DNA of 64,000 nucleotides from Alistipes sp. Zagget8 (GTDB taxonomy: Bacteria; Bacteroidota; Bacteroidia; Bacteroidales; Rikenellaceae), in the NCBI GenBank assembly GCA_001941065.1, contig MSHJ01000016.1:1-64000 (forward strand). The letters are read 5' to 3'. A program made the translations under genes and the position numbers. Under the pieces are notes generated by a model that saw nothing but the letters and a program-made list of their open reading frames with translations, ran no database searches and was not told the DNA's origin. Below are positions 25,877 to 36,392 of this stretch, one piece after another; positions within the stretch are counted from its first letter, which is position 1, and every line of letters begins with the position of its first letter.

Positions 25877-26684
25877 CTTTAAATGACAAATGCTCGACAA
25901 TACTCTTCACCTCGGCCAATACCCGGGTACAATAAAAAAGGAATGAATAATGACCAGAAAAGAAAATACAAGAATACGCCCGAAGCAAGCGTAACCAATT
26001 CCTAAGCCGCTCGCGTTTCGTTCGAGGTCTCATAACAGCTGACCCCGGGCGATACCGCCGATAATAAACCGCATCTGGAGATGTACAACATAATTGCCTG
26101 ATCTTGTCCGAAATGGCAAACATGAACAGTCCATCTTCTCCGTTTTTGAACCGCACATCAAACCGTCTTACTCCAATCGTTTCCCGAGGAAGGATTTTAC
26201 ACACCGGAATAGACATATAGGACCGCAACGTGATAACAGATCGGGGGCCTTTGTCCCTGTTTTTCCTGAACAAATCCGTCAAATAATAAGATTGGCTTCG
26301 GCTTTCACCCTCCTTAAATGCAATAATATTGCTAACCGGAACGATTCCGGTTACGGCAATGTCATAAAGTTCCTGCAGGTAGGTCGGAGAAACGTAGTCA
26401 TCATCATCTATAAAACCGATGAATTCCCCTTGAGCGAGATCGAGCCCAATATTTCGGGCATTGGACACTCCGGGGGTATCGGTTTGCACGAAACGGACAA
26501 TACTCTTGCTCAAATGTGCAGATATATACGCTTTGATCTCCGAAGCATACGGTTCGCAACAGCCGTTCAGGATAATAATTATTTCAAAATTCTGCGGATC
26601 GAATGTCTGTTTACTCAAAGAATCCAAACATTCCCATAAATAGGATTGCGGCCTATACGAAGGAACAATTACCGAAATATTCAT
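25863..26684 (-). CDS. Family 2 glycosyltransferase
   Basis: 273 residues. Typical GT-A features: ISVIVPSYRPQSYLWECLDSL, GVSNARNIGLDLAQGEFIGFIDDDDYVSP with the metal-binding DDDD, and NGEDGLFMF in the second half. It would add one sugar to the lipid-linked repeat. It shares one base with the preceding stop (TAATG at 26682-26686). Confidence 0.88.
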   Translation of the reverse strand: MNISVIVPSYRPQSYLWECLDSLSKQTFDPQNFEIIIILNGCCEPYASEIKAYISAHLSKSIVRFVQTDTPGVSNARNIGLDLAQGEFIGFIDDDDYVSPTYLQELYDIAVTGIVPVSNIIAFKEGESRSQSYYLTDLFRKNRDKGPRSVITLRSYMSIPVCKILPRETIGVRRFDVRFKNGEDGLFMFAISDKIRQLCCTSPDAVYYRRYRPGSAVMRPRTKRERLRNWLRLLRAYSCIFFSGHYSFLFYCTRVLAEVKSIVEHLSFKDVRI

Positions 26685-27748
26685 TATTGAAACAGCATAT
26701 TGTAATCAAAATTCCGATAATTGAATTTTACAGGTTTTGTAATGGCTGTCGCAGCTTTCAAAATACCTTCCGCCAATGCCCTATCCGAATTTTTGGCCAC
26801 AACGACTCCATTCGCATCATCCACGATTCCCGAGAAATCGACACAATCCGTACACACCACAGGCGTTCCCAAAGATAAAGATTCCAGTACGACGTTCGGA
26901 AACCCCTCCTTACGGGAAGAGAGTACGAACAAATTGGCATATTTATAATACGGATACGGATTGACCTTATGACCTAAAAGACGAACATTATTACTGAGTC
27001 CGAGTTCGGAAATCTTGCGGTTAAGAAAAGATTTATAGCCATGTTCATACCGTTCATCTCCAAGGATAAGCAAACTCAGCCCGGGAATCTTACTGACAAT
27101 CGCAGAGACAGCCTCGATCAATAAATCAAACCCTTTGACAGAATATAGTGCGCCCGAAGCAACGATGTTGTATTTCCCGGGAATAATTTCAAGTGGTTCA
27201 AACTCCATAGCCAGAGCATCAACCCGCTTAAAATCTATGAGATTACGGATAACAGATATTTTATCATCTTCGATGTGATAATTCCGAATCAAATCACTCT
27301 TCATAAACTGAGTCTGGGCAATCACCATATCCATTTTCCGGTAGAACCGCGCCGACAACTTCTCTTGCAATGCGCTCTTATGATTTATTGCAAACTTTTC
27401 AGATGGGGTCACAGCAACCCGGGTAACTATTTTAAACGAACAATGGCTGATTGATCTCACGATTGGCAATGTCCAGGCAATCGTACCGTCTGAAGTGAAA
27501 ACATAATCAGGTCTGAAACGTCGGATCTCAGCAATAAGTTTCATCAAGCCTTGCCGCATGTGTGAAACGCCATAGTATATCACCGGCACATCGGTCCTCA
27601 GATCAGTCTTTTCGGGTTGGCAGGTCAATACGATTTCAATATCGAATCGACTTATATCGATAGAATTAATAATATTGATGAATACACGCTCGGCTCCTCC
27701 TCCTACAATGGAGGTTCCAACGAATAGAATCTTCTTCTTATCTCTCAT
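26684..27748 (-). CDS. Family 4 glycosyltransferase
   Basis: 354 residues, GT-B fold. The acceptor-domain loop GTSIVGGGAERVFINI and the donor-domain segment SSRKEGFPNVVLESLSLGTPVVCT (with the E-x7-E motif) are clear. It acts on the cytoplasmic face in assembly of the repeat unit. It overlaps the hexapeptide gene by 11 bases. Confidence 0.9.
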   Translation of the reverse strand: MRDKKKILFVGTSIVGGGAERVFINIINSIDISRFDIEIVLTCQPEKTDLRTDVPVIYYGVSHMRQGLMKLIAEIRRFRPDYVFTSDGTIAWTLPIVRSISHCSFKIVTRVAVTPSEKFAINHKSALQEKLSARFYRKMDMVIAQTQFMKSDLIRNYHIEDDKISVIRNLIDFKRVDALAMEFEPLEIIPGKYNIVASGALYSVKGFDLLIEAVSAIVSKIPGLSLLILGDERYEHGYKSFLNRKISELGLSNNVRLLGHKVNPYPYYKYANLFVLSSRKEGFPNVVLESLSLGTPVVCTDCVDFSGIVDDANGVVVAKNSDRALAEGILKAATAITKPVKFNYRNFDYNMLFQ

Positions 27749-28301
27749 TTGATATTCTGGAACGTATTAACCTAGATGGATTTCCGCCAACGATACTGTA
27801 TTCAGGAAAATCCTTACAAAGGAGGCAGCAAGCTCCGATAATAGTCCCCTTTTTGATATTCCGCCCCGGAGTCATGGTAACTTCCCGACCAATCCACACA
27901 TCATCCTCGATCACAGTTTGCTGGTCCGGATAATAACCTTGGGATTGAATGGTTACATCCGTACGGTCGAACCGATGGTTTCTGGACAGGATAAATACCT
28001 TCGGGCCCATATTCACATTGTTCCCGATAATCGTATCCGAAGGAATCGAACATTTCACCCCAATACCGGAACGGTCTCCTATCTCGATATCAAAGCCGCA
28101 GCCGAAAACAGCACCTCTTTCAATATTAACATTCTTCCCGCACTTCCTGAAGATGATCCGTCCGCAAAAATACCGCAGTTTTTTCGAAACCGGCCCCAAA
28201 ATCGGAAAATAGGAGCACGGCAAATACCGGAATAGCCCATAATAAAATACCAATGCGATCAGTTTATGGAGATTAGCGAATCTCAGCCGTCCTTTTCTCA
28301 T
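27738..28301 (-). CDS. Hexapeptide-repeat acyltransferase
   Basis: 187 residues. The left-handed beta-helix repeats start about residue 55 (KNVNIERGAVFGCGFDIEIGDRSGIG) and carry the usual I/V-G-x pattern; the active-site loop SRNHRFDRTD contains the catalytic histidine, and GGNPSRLIR is the conserved end of the WcaF/maltose-acetyltransferase group. It most likely O-acetylates a sugar of the polymer. It overlaps the polymerase gene by 29 bases. Confidence 0.85.
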   Translation of the reverse strand: MRKGRLRFANLHKLIALVFYYGLFRYLPCSYFPILGPVSKKLRYFCGRIIFRKCGKNVNIERGAVFGCGFDIEIGDRSGIGVKCSIPSDTIIGNNVNMGPKVFILSRNHRFDRTDVTIQSQGYYPDQQTVIEDDVWIGREVTMTPGRNIKKGTIIGACCLLCKDFPEYSIVGGNPSRLIRSRISNER

Positions 28302-29421
28302 ATAGTTCCCTCTCTTTACCTGTCATATATCCCATCAACATCGTGAGCATAAAATTATTTTCATCAAGATAAGACATTGAGAACAATGTTTTTACGCCCC
28401 ATATCGCAATAACTATAAACATAATCCATTTGTATATGTCATGAGTTTGTTTTCTGGCGGCCGAGAACATCGAGTAAACGAATGTAAAATAAACAACGAC
28501 ACCAACCAGTCCTAAATCGGTAAGCAGTTCAAGCCAGTCATTATGGGCGAAAGGGCCCCCGGTAATTGTAGGCACCGCACAATAACCTGACCCGAAAACC
28601 ATCTGCACCAATGAAGAATCATGCAACCAATGGGAAATCAGACGACTATATATGTAACCTCTGCCACTCGTCTGCCCCTCTTCCAACTGCTCAAACCGGG
28701 AAAATGCAAATTCATTAAACATGAATTGCTTATATGCATATATTGCAGCTATTATTAAAATGACCAGTAACAAACTTTTCCCCAAGAAGTTTTTTGAAAT
28801 CTCCTTATTTTTCAATATTGCAAAGCAAAAGAATACATCGGCGACAGCAACGGTTAGAATCGCCCCTCTCTTTGCCGACTGAATCACAAAAAGGGTTAAT
28901 AGCAGACATAGCCCGATTTTCAGATAAGACCGTTTTCGTATCAGCAGTACAAACGGGATTATATTGATATAATAATAGCCTAAATTATCAACGTAATGAT
29001 CTGTAACGTCTCGAGTCAAAAGATTATATATCAAAACCAAAAGATAACCTAAAGCAAAACAGAGCAACAACCGGTCAAGATTCATTCCTTTTCTCGCCCA
29101 ATAAAAAACGGGGAAAATACAAGAAATGGAAAGTAATGTTGTTTTAAAAATCTGTATGGCCGTTTTCGAAGGAACATTGTTGATAGCCGCCTCCCCCCAA
29201 AGGAAATAGATGAAATTAATGGCTAAAAATACAGTCGCAGCCGAAATTACCCGCTTACGGCTATTCAGGCTGAGGCTCATGAGCATATACCACATATTGA
29301 TCCCAAAAACAGCGACAATCAATATGCTGCCTATATTACGGTCTTCTTTAAATACAAAAGCTTGCGTAAAATAGACGAAAAGTATGATAAAATAGAGATA
29401 GCAGAATTTATTCGGCCTCAT
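28273..29421 (-). CDS. Wzy-like O-antigen polymerase/ligase family protein
   Basis: 382 residues with about ten hydrophobic helices. The large periplasmic region contains RFEQLEEGQTSGRGYIY and FGSGYCAVPTITGGPFAHNDWLELLTDLGL, the latter matching the conserved Wzy_C/O-antigen ligase pattern (H-N-x-x-L near the end). With Wzx in the same operon it is best read as the polymerase that joins repeat units at the periplasmic side. Start overlaps the preceding stop as ATGA (29418-29421). Confidence 0.8.
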   Translation of the reverse strand: MRPNKFCYLYFIILFVYFTQAFVFKEDRNIGSILIVAVFGINMWYMLMSLSLNSRKRVISAATVFLAINFIYFLWGEAAINNVPSKTAIQIFKTTLLSISCIFPVFYWARKGMNLDRLLLCFALGYLLVLIYNLLTRDVTDHYVDNLGYYYINIIPFVLLIRKRSYLKIGLCLLLTLFVIQSAKRGAILTVAVADVFFCFAILKNKEISKNFLGKSLLLVILIIAAIYAYKQFMFNEFAFSRFEQLEEGQTSGRGYIYSRLISHWLHDSSLVQMVFGSGYCAVPTITGGPFAHNDWLELLTDLGLVGVVVYFTFVYSMFSAARKQTHDIYKWIMFIVIAIWGVKTLFSMSYLDENNFMLTMLMGYMTGKERELYEKRTAEIR

Positions 29422-30557
29422 ATATTTTTATAGATTTCAACAAGCCGGGCAACCTGCCTATCTATTGAAAAATTATGAATCGCAATCTCTCGCCCTCTTT
29501 TTCCCATCTCTCGCCTAAGAAGAGGATCTTTGATTAGCTTTTGAAGATCTTTAGCGATCGAAATGTAATCTTCTGATTCGGAAAGAAACGCATTCTCATT
29601 AACAAGCGCGGCTTCGGGAATCCCGCCGACATTTGTAGCAACAATGGGCACTTCAGCCATTGACGCCTCCATATTGCTCAGGGGAATACCTTCCGAACGA
29701 GACGGCTGACAATAAATATCCGAAGCGGATAAAATCACATCGACATCATTACGCAGTCCCCAGAACTCCATCACATCCGATACATCAGCACGGACCAGCA
29801 ACTCACGTAATTCGTTGGAAATACCTTCAAACGGGGCCCCTCCGATCTGCAATACTTTAAATCCAGTCTGCCCCAACTTGTTCTTTAAATAATCGACCGC
29901 TCTTATAAGGATATCTACACCTTTCACCCGGTCGTGATAAGCAATATTGCAAATGATAACTTCATCATCGGGAAGGCCGAGCTTTTTACGACACAACTCT
30001 TTAGGATGCCGGCAATCCGGAACCCCCAAATACAATGTTTGGAGTTTCCGGGAACGAATTCCGTTTCGCAAAGACCGTGTTATCGCCTCCGAGACACACA
30101 GAACACGAGCCGAGCAAGCACACACCAGTTTATATACCAGATATTTACGCCTGGAATCTATTTGAATATGGGAGTGCTCAGTATAGATTATTTTTATTTT
30201 TTTGAATCCCGTGAGGAACTTTACAACAGCTAATTCGACCGAACTTCCGAAATTGAAATGAATGATATCCGGTTTTTCTTTTTTGATGACGCTGCGAAGC
30301 CGCATTGCGGTCCGAATCAAACTATGTTTATGCAAATACAGGATATAGGTACTTATATGCAAATACAGGATATAGGTACTTACATTCGCTTTGGCCAGGG
30401 AATCGGAGAACTCACAACAAGAGATCGGACGCTTATAGGCCATTGCAATCTCCATATTGTCGGATTGGGTTTTAAGCTGCCGAATTAATTCAACATTAAA
30501 TTTCTCCAATCCCCCAAATTTGTTGGAGCCTGTTCCCACATAATACAGAATTTTCAT
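29418..30557 (-). CDS. Family 4 glycosyltransferase with an internal tandem repeat
   Basis: 379 residues, GT-B fold. N-terminal KILYYVGTGSNKFGGLEKFNVELIRQL is the acceptor domain; SDIYCQPSRSEGIPLSNMEASMAEVPIVAT is the donor-site segment with E-x7-E. A 27-base direct repeat (30331-30384) duplicates nine residues (STYILYLHI) near residue 60, in a region between strands. The frame is kept, so the gene is probably functional, but the extra nine residues are not typical of the family. Confidence 0.87.
   Translation of the reverse strand: MKILYYVGTGSNKFGGLEKFNVELIRQLKTQSDNMEIAMAYKRPISCCEFSDSLAKANVSTYILYLHISTYILYLHKHSLIRTAMRLRSVIKKEKPDIIHFNFGSSVELAVVKFLTGFKKIKIIYTEHSHIQIDSRRKYLVYKLVCACSARVLCVSEAITRSLRNGIRSRKLQTLYLGVPDCRHPKELCRKKLGLPDDEVIICNIAYHDRVKGVDILIRAVDYLKNKLGQTGFKVLQIGGAPFEGISNELRELLVRADVSDVMEFWGLRNDVDVILSASDIYCQPSRSEGIPLSNMEASMAEVPIVATNVGGIPEAALVNENAFLSESEDYISIAKDLQKLIKDPLLRREMGKRGREIAIHNFSIDRQVARLVEIYKNI
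30331..30384. repeat. Two tandem copies of a 27-base unit within a glycosyltransferase gene
   Basis: Units 30331-30357 and 30358-30384 differ by one base. The unit length is a multiple of three, so gain or loss of copies keeps the reading frame. Confidence 0.9.
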
Positions 30558-30560
30558 ATC

Positions 30561-31463
30561 TTAGAGTCGTTTCCGCGGTAGCTTGAGCCAGCTTCCCAAC
30601 TTGTAATCCCATTCTTCCGGGGTAAACGGCACCGTACCACCCCAATGCGAGAATGTCATTTCGCCAAAATACACAACTTCATTTATTTCATACAAGTCCA
30701 CCCGAACATGAGGAATATCTTTAGATAACGTCTCTGCGATCGAAATCATTTCGTCGAGTTTTAACGGTTTTTCAATCTTTTTCTCGCTCATCGGATGCCC
30801 ATTGATAATGTCAAGATGGTTAAAATCCCGGTCAAAAAAATCGAATCGCGTATCAACGCCACGATCTGTAGCTACAAACAGGATTTTTACTTTACCATCG
30901 AAACAGAAGAATTTATAATCATTCAAGACCGCCGATTTTTCATCTTTCATATATGCTTCCGCAATAATTCTACGTCTGACATTTTTATACGGCCATTCTC
31001 GCCCAACTTTATAATAATTGCGTTTCAAGACCTTATTCAGGCTCCTCTGCACCTCCTGAATATTCAGCATCGACTTGTCTTTACAAAGAAGCAAACCGCC
31101 GCTGTCATGGGTACATTTGAGCACGAATTTATCGGGAAGAGAATCAAAATCGATTTCCTCAACTGAATCCCAGACTCCAATCGTCGGTATTATATGCTCC
31201 CGGCCAATTCGCTCAGAAACATATTCTTTTACCTCATATTTATCTACAAGACTTGTGTACAGAGGATTCCGGTCATAAAGTTTCAACCATTGCAGTTTTT
31301 CATTGAAAGTCTCCGGTTTTTTTAGGTGCAACGGTTTCTTCATAAACAGAAAGTACCTCATTCTGAGATACAAACTGTCCGAAGGTATTAACCATGACAA
31401 CCAACCAAGTATCTTTATACTCAGGTCTCTCGGACGCTTAATATTTCGAATTAACTTATTCAT
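30561..31463 (-). CDS. TupA-like ATP-grasp protein
   Basis: 300 residues. Pattern of the TupA-like ATP-grasp family: KKPETFNEKLQWLKLYDR near the N-terminus, DKYEVKEYV, DKFVLKCTHDSGG, DYKFFCFDGK and PHVRVDLYEIN, the last with the metal-binding residues. These proteins are common in capsule loci and are predicted to ligate an amino acid or similar carboxylate to a sugar, although activity is shown for few. It lies three bases before the GT4 gene. Confidence 0.8.
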   Translation of the reverse strand: MNKLIRNIKRPRDLSIKILGWLSWLIPSDSLYLRMRYFLFMKKPLHLKKPETFNEKLQWLKLYDRNPLYTSLVDKYEVKEYVSERIGREHIIPTIGVWDSVEEIDFDSLPDKFVLKCTHDSGGLLLCKDKSMLNIQEVQRSLNKVLKRNYYKVGREWPYKNVRRRIIAEAYMKDEKSAVLNDYKFFCFDGKVKILFVATDRGVDTRFDFFDRDFNHLDIINGHPMSEKKIEKPLKLDEMISIAETLSKDIPHVRVDLYEINEVVYFGEMTFSHWGGTVPFTPEEWDYKLGSWLKLPRKRL

Positions 31464-31478
31464 TGCTATTCATCCTCT

Positions 31479-32369
31479 TTAGAATTCATGCAGAGTATGT
31501 GTTGGTCCCGACAACTTTCGAACGTTATCGATTATCCCCCAATAATACGCTTTAATTTCCTTGTATTTATTCGGATGTCCGGACAACAACAGCCGGATGG
31601 TCCTAATCAACGGATTCATAATATAATAACTGAAAGCAGAAGATACTTTAATATCCTCTACGCCCTCTCTCACATACGCCTTTATCAAATGCCTATTTCT
31701 CGTCGCATAATAGGTAGACATAGGCCGGAGACGATCGTCATCGGATTTCTGAGCCCTTACAGCCGATGCGTTTTTCACGATTATAGGCTGCGTGTATCTA
31801 CACGCTTTATAGCCATAAACAGTATCGTCCCCATACACAAAAAACCTCACATCGGGATATCCGATTTTTTCAACTAAATCCCGAGAAATCAGCATCCCTT
31901 CGAAACATCCACCTTCGGGAGCTTTTATATATTGAGAATCTGTACACTCATCATACAATGGGTTAATCAGTTTTGTCGGCTGATAATACCAATGCGGGCA
32001 TTTCACGATAACTCCGTCACTATAACATCTATTGATATTGATACATGCCGAAACAGAGGTGTATTTCATCAACTGATCCAAACAATCCGAATTGGGGAAC
32101 ACATCATCATCCATCATCCATATCCAATCGGCCCCGTTTTCGAAGCAATATTTCACACCGGTGTGAAATCCACCGGCGCCCCCAAGATTCGCCTGCTTGA
32201 TAACAAGCAAATCGGATTGTTTCTGTAGCCATAATTCCGTCCCGTCGGTGGAAGAGTTGTTCACTACGATAATCTTATCGATCGGACAGGTCTGCAACCG
32301 CAGGCAACCAACGACTCGTTTAAGTAGATCAAGCCGATTGTATGTGACGATAAATGCAAATATTTTCAT
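31479..32369 (-). CDS. Family 2 glycosyltransferase, possibly galactofuranosyl
   Basis: 296 residues from MKIFAFIVTYNRLDLLKRVV. The segment ANLGGAGGFHTGVKYCFE followed by WIWMMDDDVFPN is shared with rhamnosyl- and galactofuranosyltransferases of the GlfT type. The operon also has a UDP-galactopyranose mutase, so a galactofuranosyltransferase is a reasonable inference. A TTG start at 32393 is possible, but the ATG at 32369 gives the normal family N-terminus. Confidence 0.85.
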   Translation of the reverse strand: MKIFAFIVTYNRLDLLKRVVGCLRLQTCPIDKIIVVNNSSTDGTELWLQKQSDLLVIKQANLGGAGGFHTGVKYCFENGADWIWMMDDDVFPNSDCLDQLMKYTSVSACININRCYSDGVIVKCPHWYYQPTKLINPLYDECTDSQYIKAPEGGCFEGMLISRDLVEKIGYPDVRFFVYGDDTVYGYKACRYTQPIIVKNASAVRAQKSDDDRLRPMSTYYATRNRHLIKAYVREGVEDIKVSSAFSYYIMNPLIRTIRLLLSGHPNKYKEIKAYYWGIIDNVRKLSGPTHTLHEF

Positions 32370-32389
32370 TCTCGAATTAATGCGTAAAT

Positions 32390-33940
32390 TCAACGAGGAT
32401 ATAATTTCATGACAATCCCGGAAATATAATTTCTACACAGTCTCCTCGTTGCGGCATTCATGACAAAAAGATAAGTACCTATGCCCACCGAGACGACCGA
32501 GGCAACCGCAAGCAATACCAGCCGTCCGAACGAAGGCCGGGGTACTGCATAATACAAACCCACAGTCACAGCAAGCGAGAGCGTTATGACGCAAACAGCC
32601 GAAGCGAAATTACAGAACAGGAATTTCCATGGACGAAACTCAGGAACATAGCGATTTAAAATCAAACAATTCGCAATCAAAGCAGGCAATACAAAAACAC
32701 CATGAACGATGTATGCCATCCAGGGAGGTGCACCCAATCTAAGAAACACATATATAACCGGAAGGTTAATCAAAAAGAAACTTCCGGACAATAAACTCAA
32801 TAATTTGATCCGTCCGGTCGCATGAATTCCTGCAATAACCGCAGAATTCACAATCCCGATACATCCTGAAATAAAAATAAGCCGGCAAAAAACGACAGTA
32901 TATTCCGGAACATTCTTGAGCCATAATTGCATGATATACGGCATTTCCAGCAATATCGGAATCAATATCGCCCCTACCAGCAACAACATATATTTCGAAA
33001 TGTTGTTTATCATGCCCAGCATGACCGGAATATTCCCAGCGGCATAACTTTTAATAATCGGAGGGCGGGCCGCCATCAGAATATTATATGTAAACCCTAA
33101 CAACGTCCCGTTTACAGTCGTAGCAATTCCACTCGCCGCATTAGCGATGGGGCCAAAAAACAAATTCAGCAAAACATTTGTTCCTTGTTGTCGGGCTGTA
33201 ACACACATATTCCCATATAAATCCCAGCCGAAAAAAGAAAGCATCGGCACCAAGATACTTTTATCATAGACCAATCGGGTCCGGCATTCTTCGAAATATC
33301 GCCTGCAATAACCACGGTACACGAATATAATTACAATGCAAATACACAAAGTCAATCCTCCGTACAGAATCAGCTTGTCAAACGTTCCGATCACCAACAA
33401 ATAGACGATTATCAACTTTAATGAAACGTTCAGTATCTCGACATAGGCATATACAGTCATTTTTTCATGTGCAATGATGCTCGCATTATAAGGCACTTGC
33501 ATAACATTGACCATTGCAGCCAGGATCGAGAACTGATACACCCAATTTGCAGCAGCCAGCCGATCCGCAGGAATAACAAGTTTTGCATTCACGAACCACA
33601 ATCCCGCAGTTTCAGCCACAATAAAAATCACCAGAGCGATCCCGGCATGAATCAGCAGCGCCGTGCTGAAAGTATTTCTCAATCGCTGAAAGTCGGCTCT
33701 CCCCAGTTCGAAGGCCATAAAACGGGACGTGGCTCCGCTCATTGCCGCATTCAGAAAACTCAGCATCGCAACAATCCCGCCTACAACATTATAAATACCA
33801 TAGTCTTCTGCCCCCAGCGTATTCAGCACGACACGCGTAGTATAAAGACCAATAGCAATTGACAAAAGCATCCGACAATATAATGCTGCCGTATTTTTTG
33901 CCAAACGTTTATTGTCTGATACCTGATGGTTATCCATCAT
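32390..33940 (-). CDS. Wzx-type flippase
   Basis: 516 residues with about 12-14 membrane helices. RLAKNTAALYCRMLLSIAIGLYTTRVVLNTLGAEDYGIYNVVGGIV is the typical N-terminus of Bacteroidetes lipopolysaccharide flippases of the MOP superfamily. It moves the lipid-linked repeat unit across the inner membrane. Two successive ATG codons are possible starts. Confidence 0.9.
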   Translation of the reverse strand: MMDNHQVSDNKRLAKNTAALYCRMLLSIAIGLYTTRVVLNTLGAEDYGIYNVVGGIVAMLSFLNAAMSGATSRFMAFELGRADFQRLRNTFSTALLIHAGIALVIFIVAETAGLWFVNAKLVIPADRLAAANWVYQFSILAAMVNVMQVPYNASIIAHEKMTVYAYVEILNVSLKLIIVYLLVIGTFDKLILYGGLTLCICIVIIFVYRGYCRRYFEECRTRLVYDKSILVPMLSFFGWDLYGNMCVTARQQGTNVLLNLFFGPIANAASGIATTVNGTLLGFTYNILMAARPPIIKSYAAGNIPVMLGMINNISKYMLLLVGAILIPILLEMPYIMQLWLKNVPEYTVVFCRLIFISGCIGIVNSAVIAGIHATGRIKLLSLLSGSFFLINLPVIYVFLRLGAPPWMAYIVHGVFVLPALIANCLILNRYVPEFRPWKFLFCNFASAVCVITLSLAVTVGLYYAVPRPSFGRLVLLAVASVVSVGIGTYLFVMNAATRRLCRNYISGIVMKLYPR

Positions 33941-33976
33941 TTCCCTGCGAAATTATTTTTCCAGTATTCCGACACG

Positions 33977-35125
33977 TCACAAATTCAAATCCAAGGCTTT
34001 GGCAATCACCTGATGCATGTCGTAATACTTGTATTCCGCAAGACGTCCCCCGAATACAACCGAGGCCTCCCGTTCTGCTAATCGTTTATATTGTTCATAA
34101 AGCGCAGCATTCTTCTCATCGTTAATCGGATAAAATGGTTCCATCCCGTCTTGCCATTCCATCGGATATTCCTTCGAAATTACCGTCTTTGTCCCGGCAT
34201 AAACGTCCGGCCCGAACGATTCAAAATGCTTATGCTCTATGATCCGGGTATACGGAATCTCTTTCTCCGTGTAATTAACTACTGCATTTCCCTGATAATT
34301 GGGCGTATCCAAAATTTCGGTATCGAATCTTACGGTGCGGTATTCCAATTTTCCATATCGATAATTATAGAACTCGTCTATTTTACCCGTAAAAACAATT
34401 TCGTCAGCGATTGCTTCCCAATAAGATCTATTTTCAAAGAAATCCGTATTTGTTTTACATTCCACCCCCTTGAGCAACCCTTCGATAAGTTTATTGTAAC
34501 CTCCGACTGGAACACCCTGGTATTTATCATTGAAATAATTGTTATCGAAAATAAACCGAACTGGTAACCTATTGATAATAAATGCAGGCAACTGGGAACA
34601 AGGCCGTCCCCATTGTTTTTCCGTGTATCCTTTAATCAGTTTTTCGTAGATGTCCCTCCCAATCAACGTGAGGGCCTGTTCCTCAAGATTACGAGGTTTG
34701 TCTATCCCCTTGCTTCGCATCGTTTGCAAGGCTATCTCCCGTTGCTCGGCAATCTTATCCATGGCCTCTTCAGGAGTTATCACGCCCCACATCTGATGAA
34801 AAGTATTCATATTGAAGGGCAAATTATATAACCGGCCCTTGTAGTTGGCAACAGGACTATTCGTATAGCGGTTAAATTCCACAATAGAATTCACAAAATC
34901 CCACACTTCTTTATCCGAAGTATGAAAAATATGAGCCCCATATTTATGCACATGGATACCTTCTACCTGCTCACAATAAACATTGCCGCCCAAATGCGAC
35001 CGTTTGTCGATTACCAGACAACTTTTCCCTGCCCGGTTCGCCCTATAAGCCAGAACAGCCCCAAATAGGCCAGCACCAACTATCAAATAGTCAAAATGTT
35101 TCACTCTCCTAAAGTTTTCCGTCAC
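33977..35125 (-). CDS. glf: UDP-galactopyranose mutase
   Basis: 382 residues. Converts UDP-galactopyranose to UDP-galactofuranose with reduced FAD. FAD-binding [13 protein letters not shown] near residue 17, then [24 protein letters not shown] and the active-site RIIEHKHFE segment are intact. The presence of this gene predicts galactofuranose in the polymer. It overlaps the dehydrogenase gene by 17 bases. Confidence 0.94.
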   Translation of the reverse strand: MTENFRRVKHFDYLIVGAGLFGAVLAYRANRAGKSCLVIDKRSHLGGNVYCEQVEGIHVHKYGAHIFHTSDKEVWDFVNSIVEFNRYTNSPVANYKGRLYNLPFNMNTFHQMWGVITPEEAMDKIAEQREIALQTMRSKGIDKPRNLEEQALTLIGRDIYEKLIKGYTEKQWGRPCSQLPAFIINRLPVRFIFDNNYFNDKYQGVPVGGYNKLIEGLLKGVECKTNTDFFENRSYWEAIADEIVFTGKIDEFYNYRYGKLEYRTVRFDTEILDTPNYQGNAVVNYTEKEIPYTRIIEHKHFESFGPDVYAGTKTVISKEYPMEWQDGMEPFYPINDEKNAALYEQYKRLAEREASVVFGGRLAEYKYYDMHQVIAKALDLNL

Positions 35126-36374
35126 ATTTATCGCGAAGAAGCCATTTTACATCGTAAACCACACTCTCCGGTTTAACAAGCGGAGTTATATCGAGATTCT
35201 TGAATTCGGTATGTGCGACGGAAAGAATGACGGCATCAAACCTTTTACCGATGGGTAGCTCATTCGTCAATTCAATACCGTATTCTCTTTTTACGATCTC
35301 CGGGGCAGCCCAGGGATCATAAACCGAAATGTTGACATTATACTCCGTCAGTGCCTTGCAAATATCGATTACCTTCGTATTACGAACATCCGGACAATTC
35401 TCTTTGAATGTAAATCCTAAAATGAGTATCTCGGAACCCAAGACCTGAACTCCTTTCTTTAGCATCAATTTCACAACCTGATTGGCGACGTATTCACCCA
35501 TGCCGTCATTCATTCGGCGGCCAGCAAGAATAATTTCCGGATTATACCCGCAACGCTGTGCACACTGAGCAAGATAGTAGGGATCGACACCTATGCAATG
35601 GCCTCCGACCAATCCCGGCTTAAATGGCAGGAAGTTCCATTTCGTCGAAGCCGCTTCCAATACATCCTGCGTGTCAATACCCATGCGGGTAAATATTTTA
35701 GACAACTCGTTGACAAAAGCGATATTAATGTCTCGTTGCGAATTTTCAATCACCTTAGCCGCTTCTGCAACCTTGATTGTCGGAGCCAAATGGGTACCGG
35801 CTGTAATCACCGAAGCATAAACCTTGTTCACAAACCTACCGATTTCGGGAGTAGATCCGGAGGTCACTTTTTTGATTTTTTCCACCGTATGCTCTTTATC
35901 ACCCGGATTGATACGTTCCGGAGAATAACCGGCAAAAAAATCCTCGTTATATTTCAGTCCTGAGTTTTTTTCTACGACAGGGATACATTCATCTTCCGTG
36001 ACACCGGGGTAGACCGTGGATTCATAGACCACAACATCTCCTTTCGAGATCACCTTACCGACCGTCATACTCGCTCCGTACAGCGGTTTCAAATCCGGAT
36101 TGTTATTTTTATCAACGGGTGTGGGAACCGCGACAATATAAAAATTGCACGATCGGATATCATCGATATCTGACGTGCACACAAAACCGCCATCAAGAGC
36201 GGATTGAAGCAGTTCATCTGAGACTTCCAGCGTCGAATCATGTCCGGTCATCAGTTCGGCCACACGCTGCCGGTTCATATCGAAACCTACCGTTTCATAT
36301 TTTGTGGAAAAAAGACGAGCCAGAGGTAAACCTACATAACCAAGACCGATTACGCAAATCTTTACATCGTTCAT
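35109..36374 (-). CDS. UDP-HexNAc 6-dehydrogenase (WbpO/TviB type)
   Basis: 421 residues. Rossmann [13 protein letters not shown], the [11 protein letters not shown] substrate motif and the catalytic cysteine in [13 protein letters not shown]. It oxidises the C6 hydroxyl of a UDP-N-acetylhexosamine to the uronic acid with two NAD. Together with the epimerase upstream it resembles the WbpP/WbpO and TviC/TviB pairs that make UDP-GalNAcA (inference). The uronic acid would give the polymer a negative charge. Confidence 0.9.
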   Translation of the reverse strand: MNDVKICVIGLGYVGLPLARLFSTKYETVGFDMNRQRVAELMTGHDSTLEVSDELLQSALDGGFVCTSDIDDIRSCNFYIVAVPTPVDKNNNPDLKPLYGASMTVGKVISKGDVVVYESTVYPGVTEDECIPVVEKNSGLKYNEDFFAGYSPERINPGDKEHTVEKIKKVTSGSTPEIGRFVNKVYASVITAGTHLAPTIKVAEAAKVIENSQRDINIAFVNELSKIFTRMGIDTQDVLEAASTKWNFLPFKPGLVGGHCIGVDPYYLAQCAQRCGYNPEIILAGRRMNDGMGEYVANQVVKLMLKKGVQVLGSEILILGFTFKENCPDVRNTKVIDICKALTEYNVNISVYDPWAAPEIVKREYGIELTNELPIGKRFDAVILSVAHTEFKNLDITPLVKPESVVYDVKWLLRDKCDGKL

Positions 36375-36392
36375 TATAGCTTCAAGATTATT

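Noticed and set aside
30331..30384. Possible CRISPR repeat
   Set aside because: Two directly adjoining copies without spacers inside a coding gene; it is a tandem duplication.
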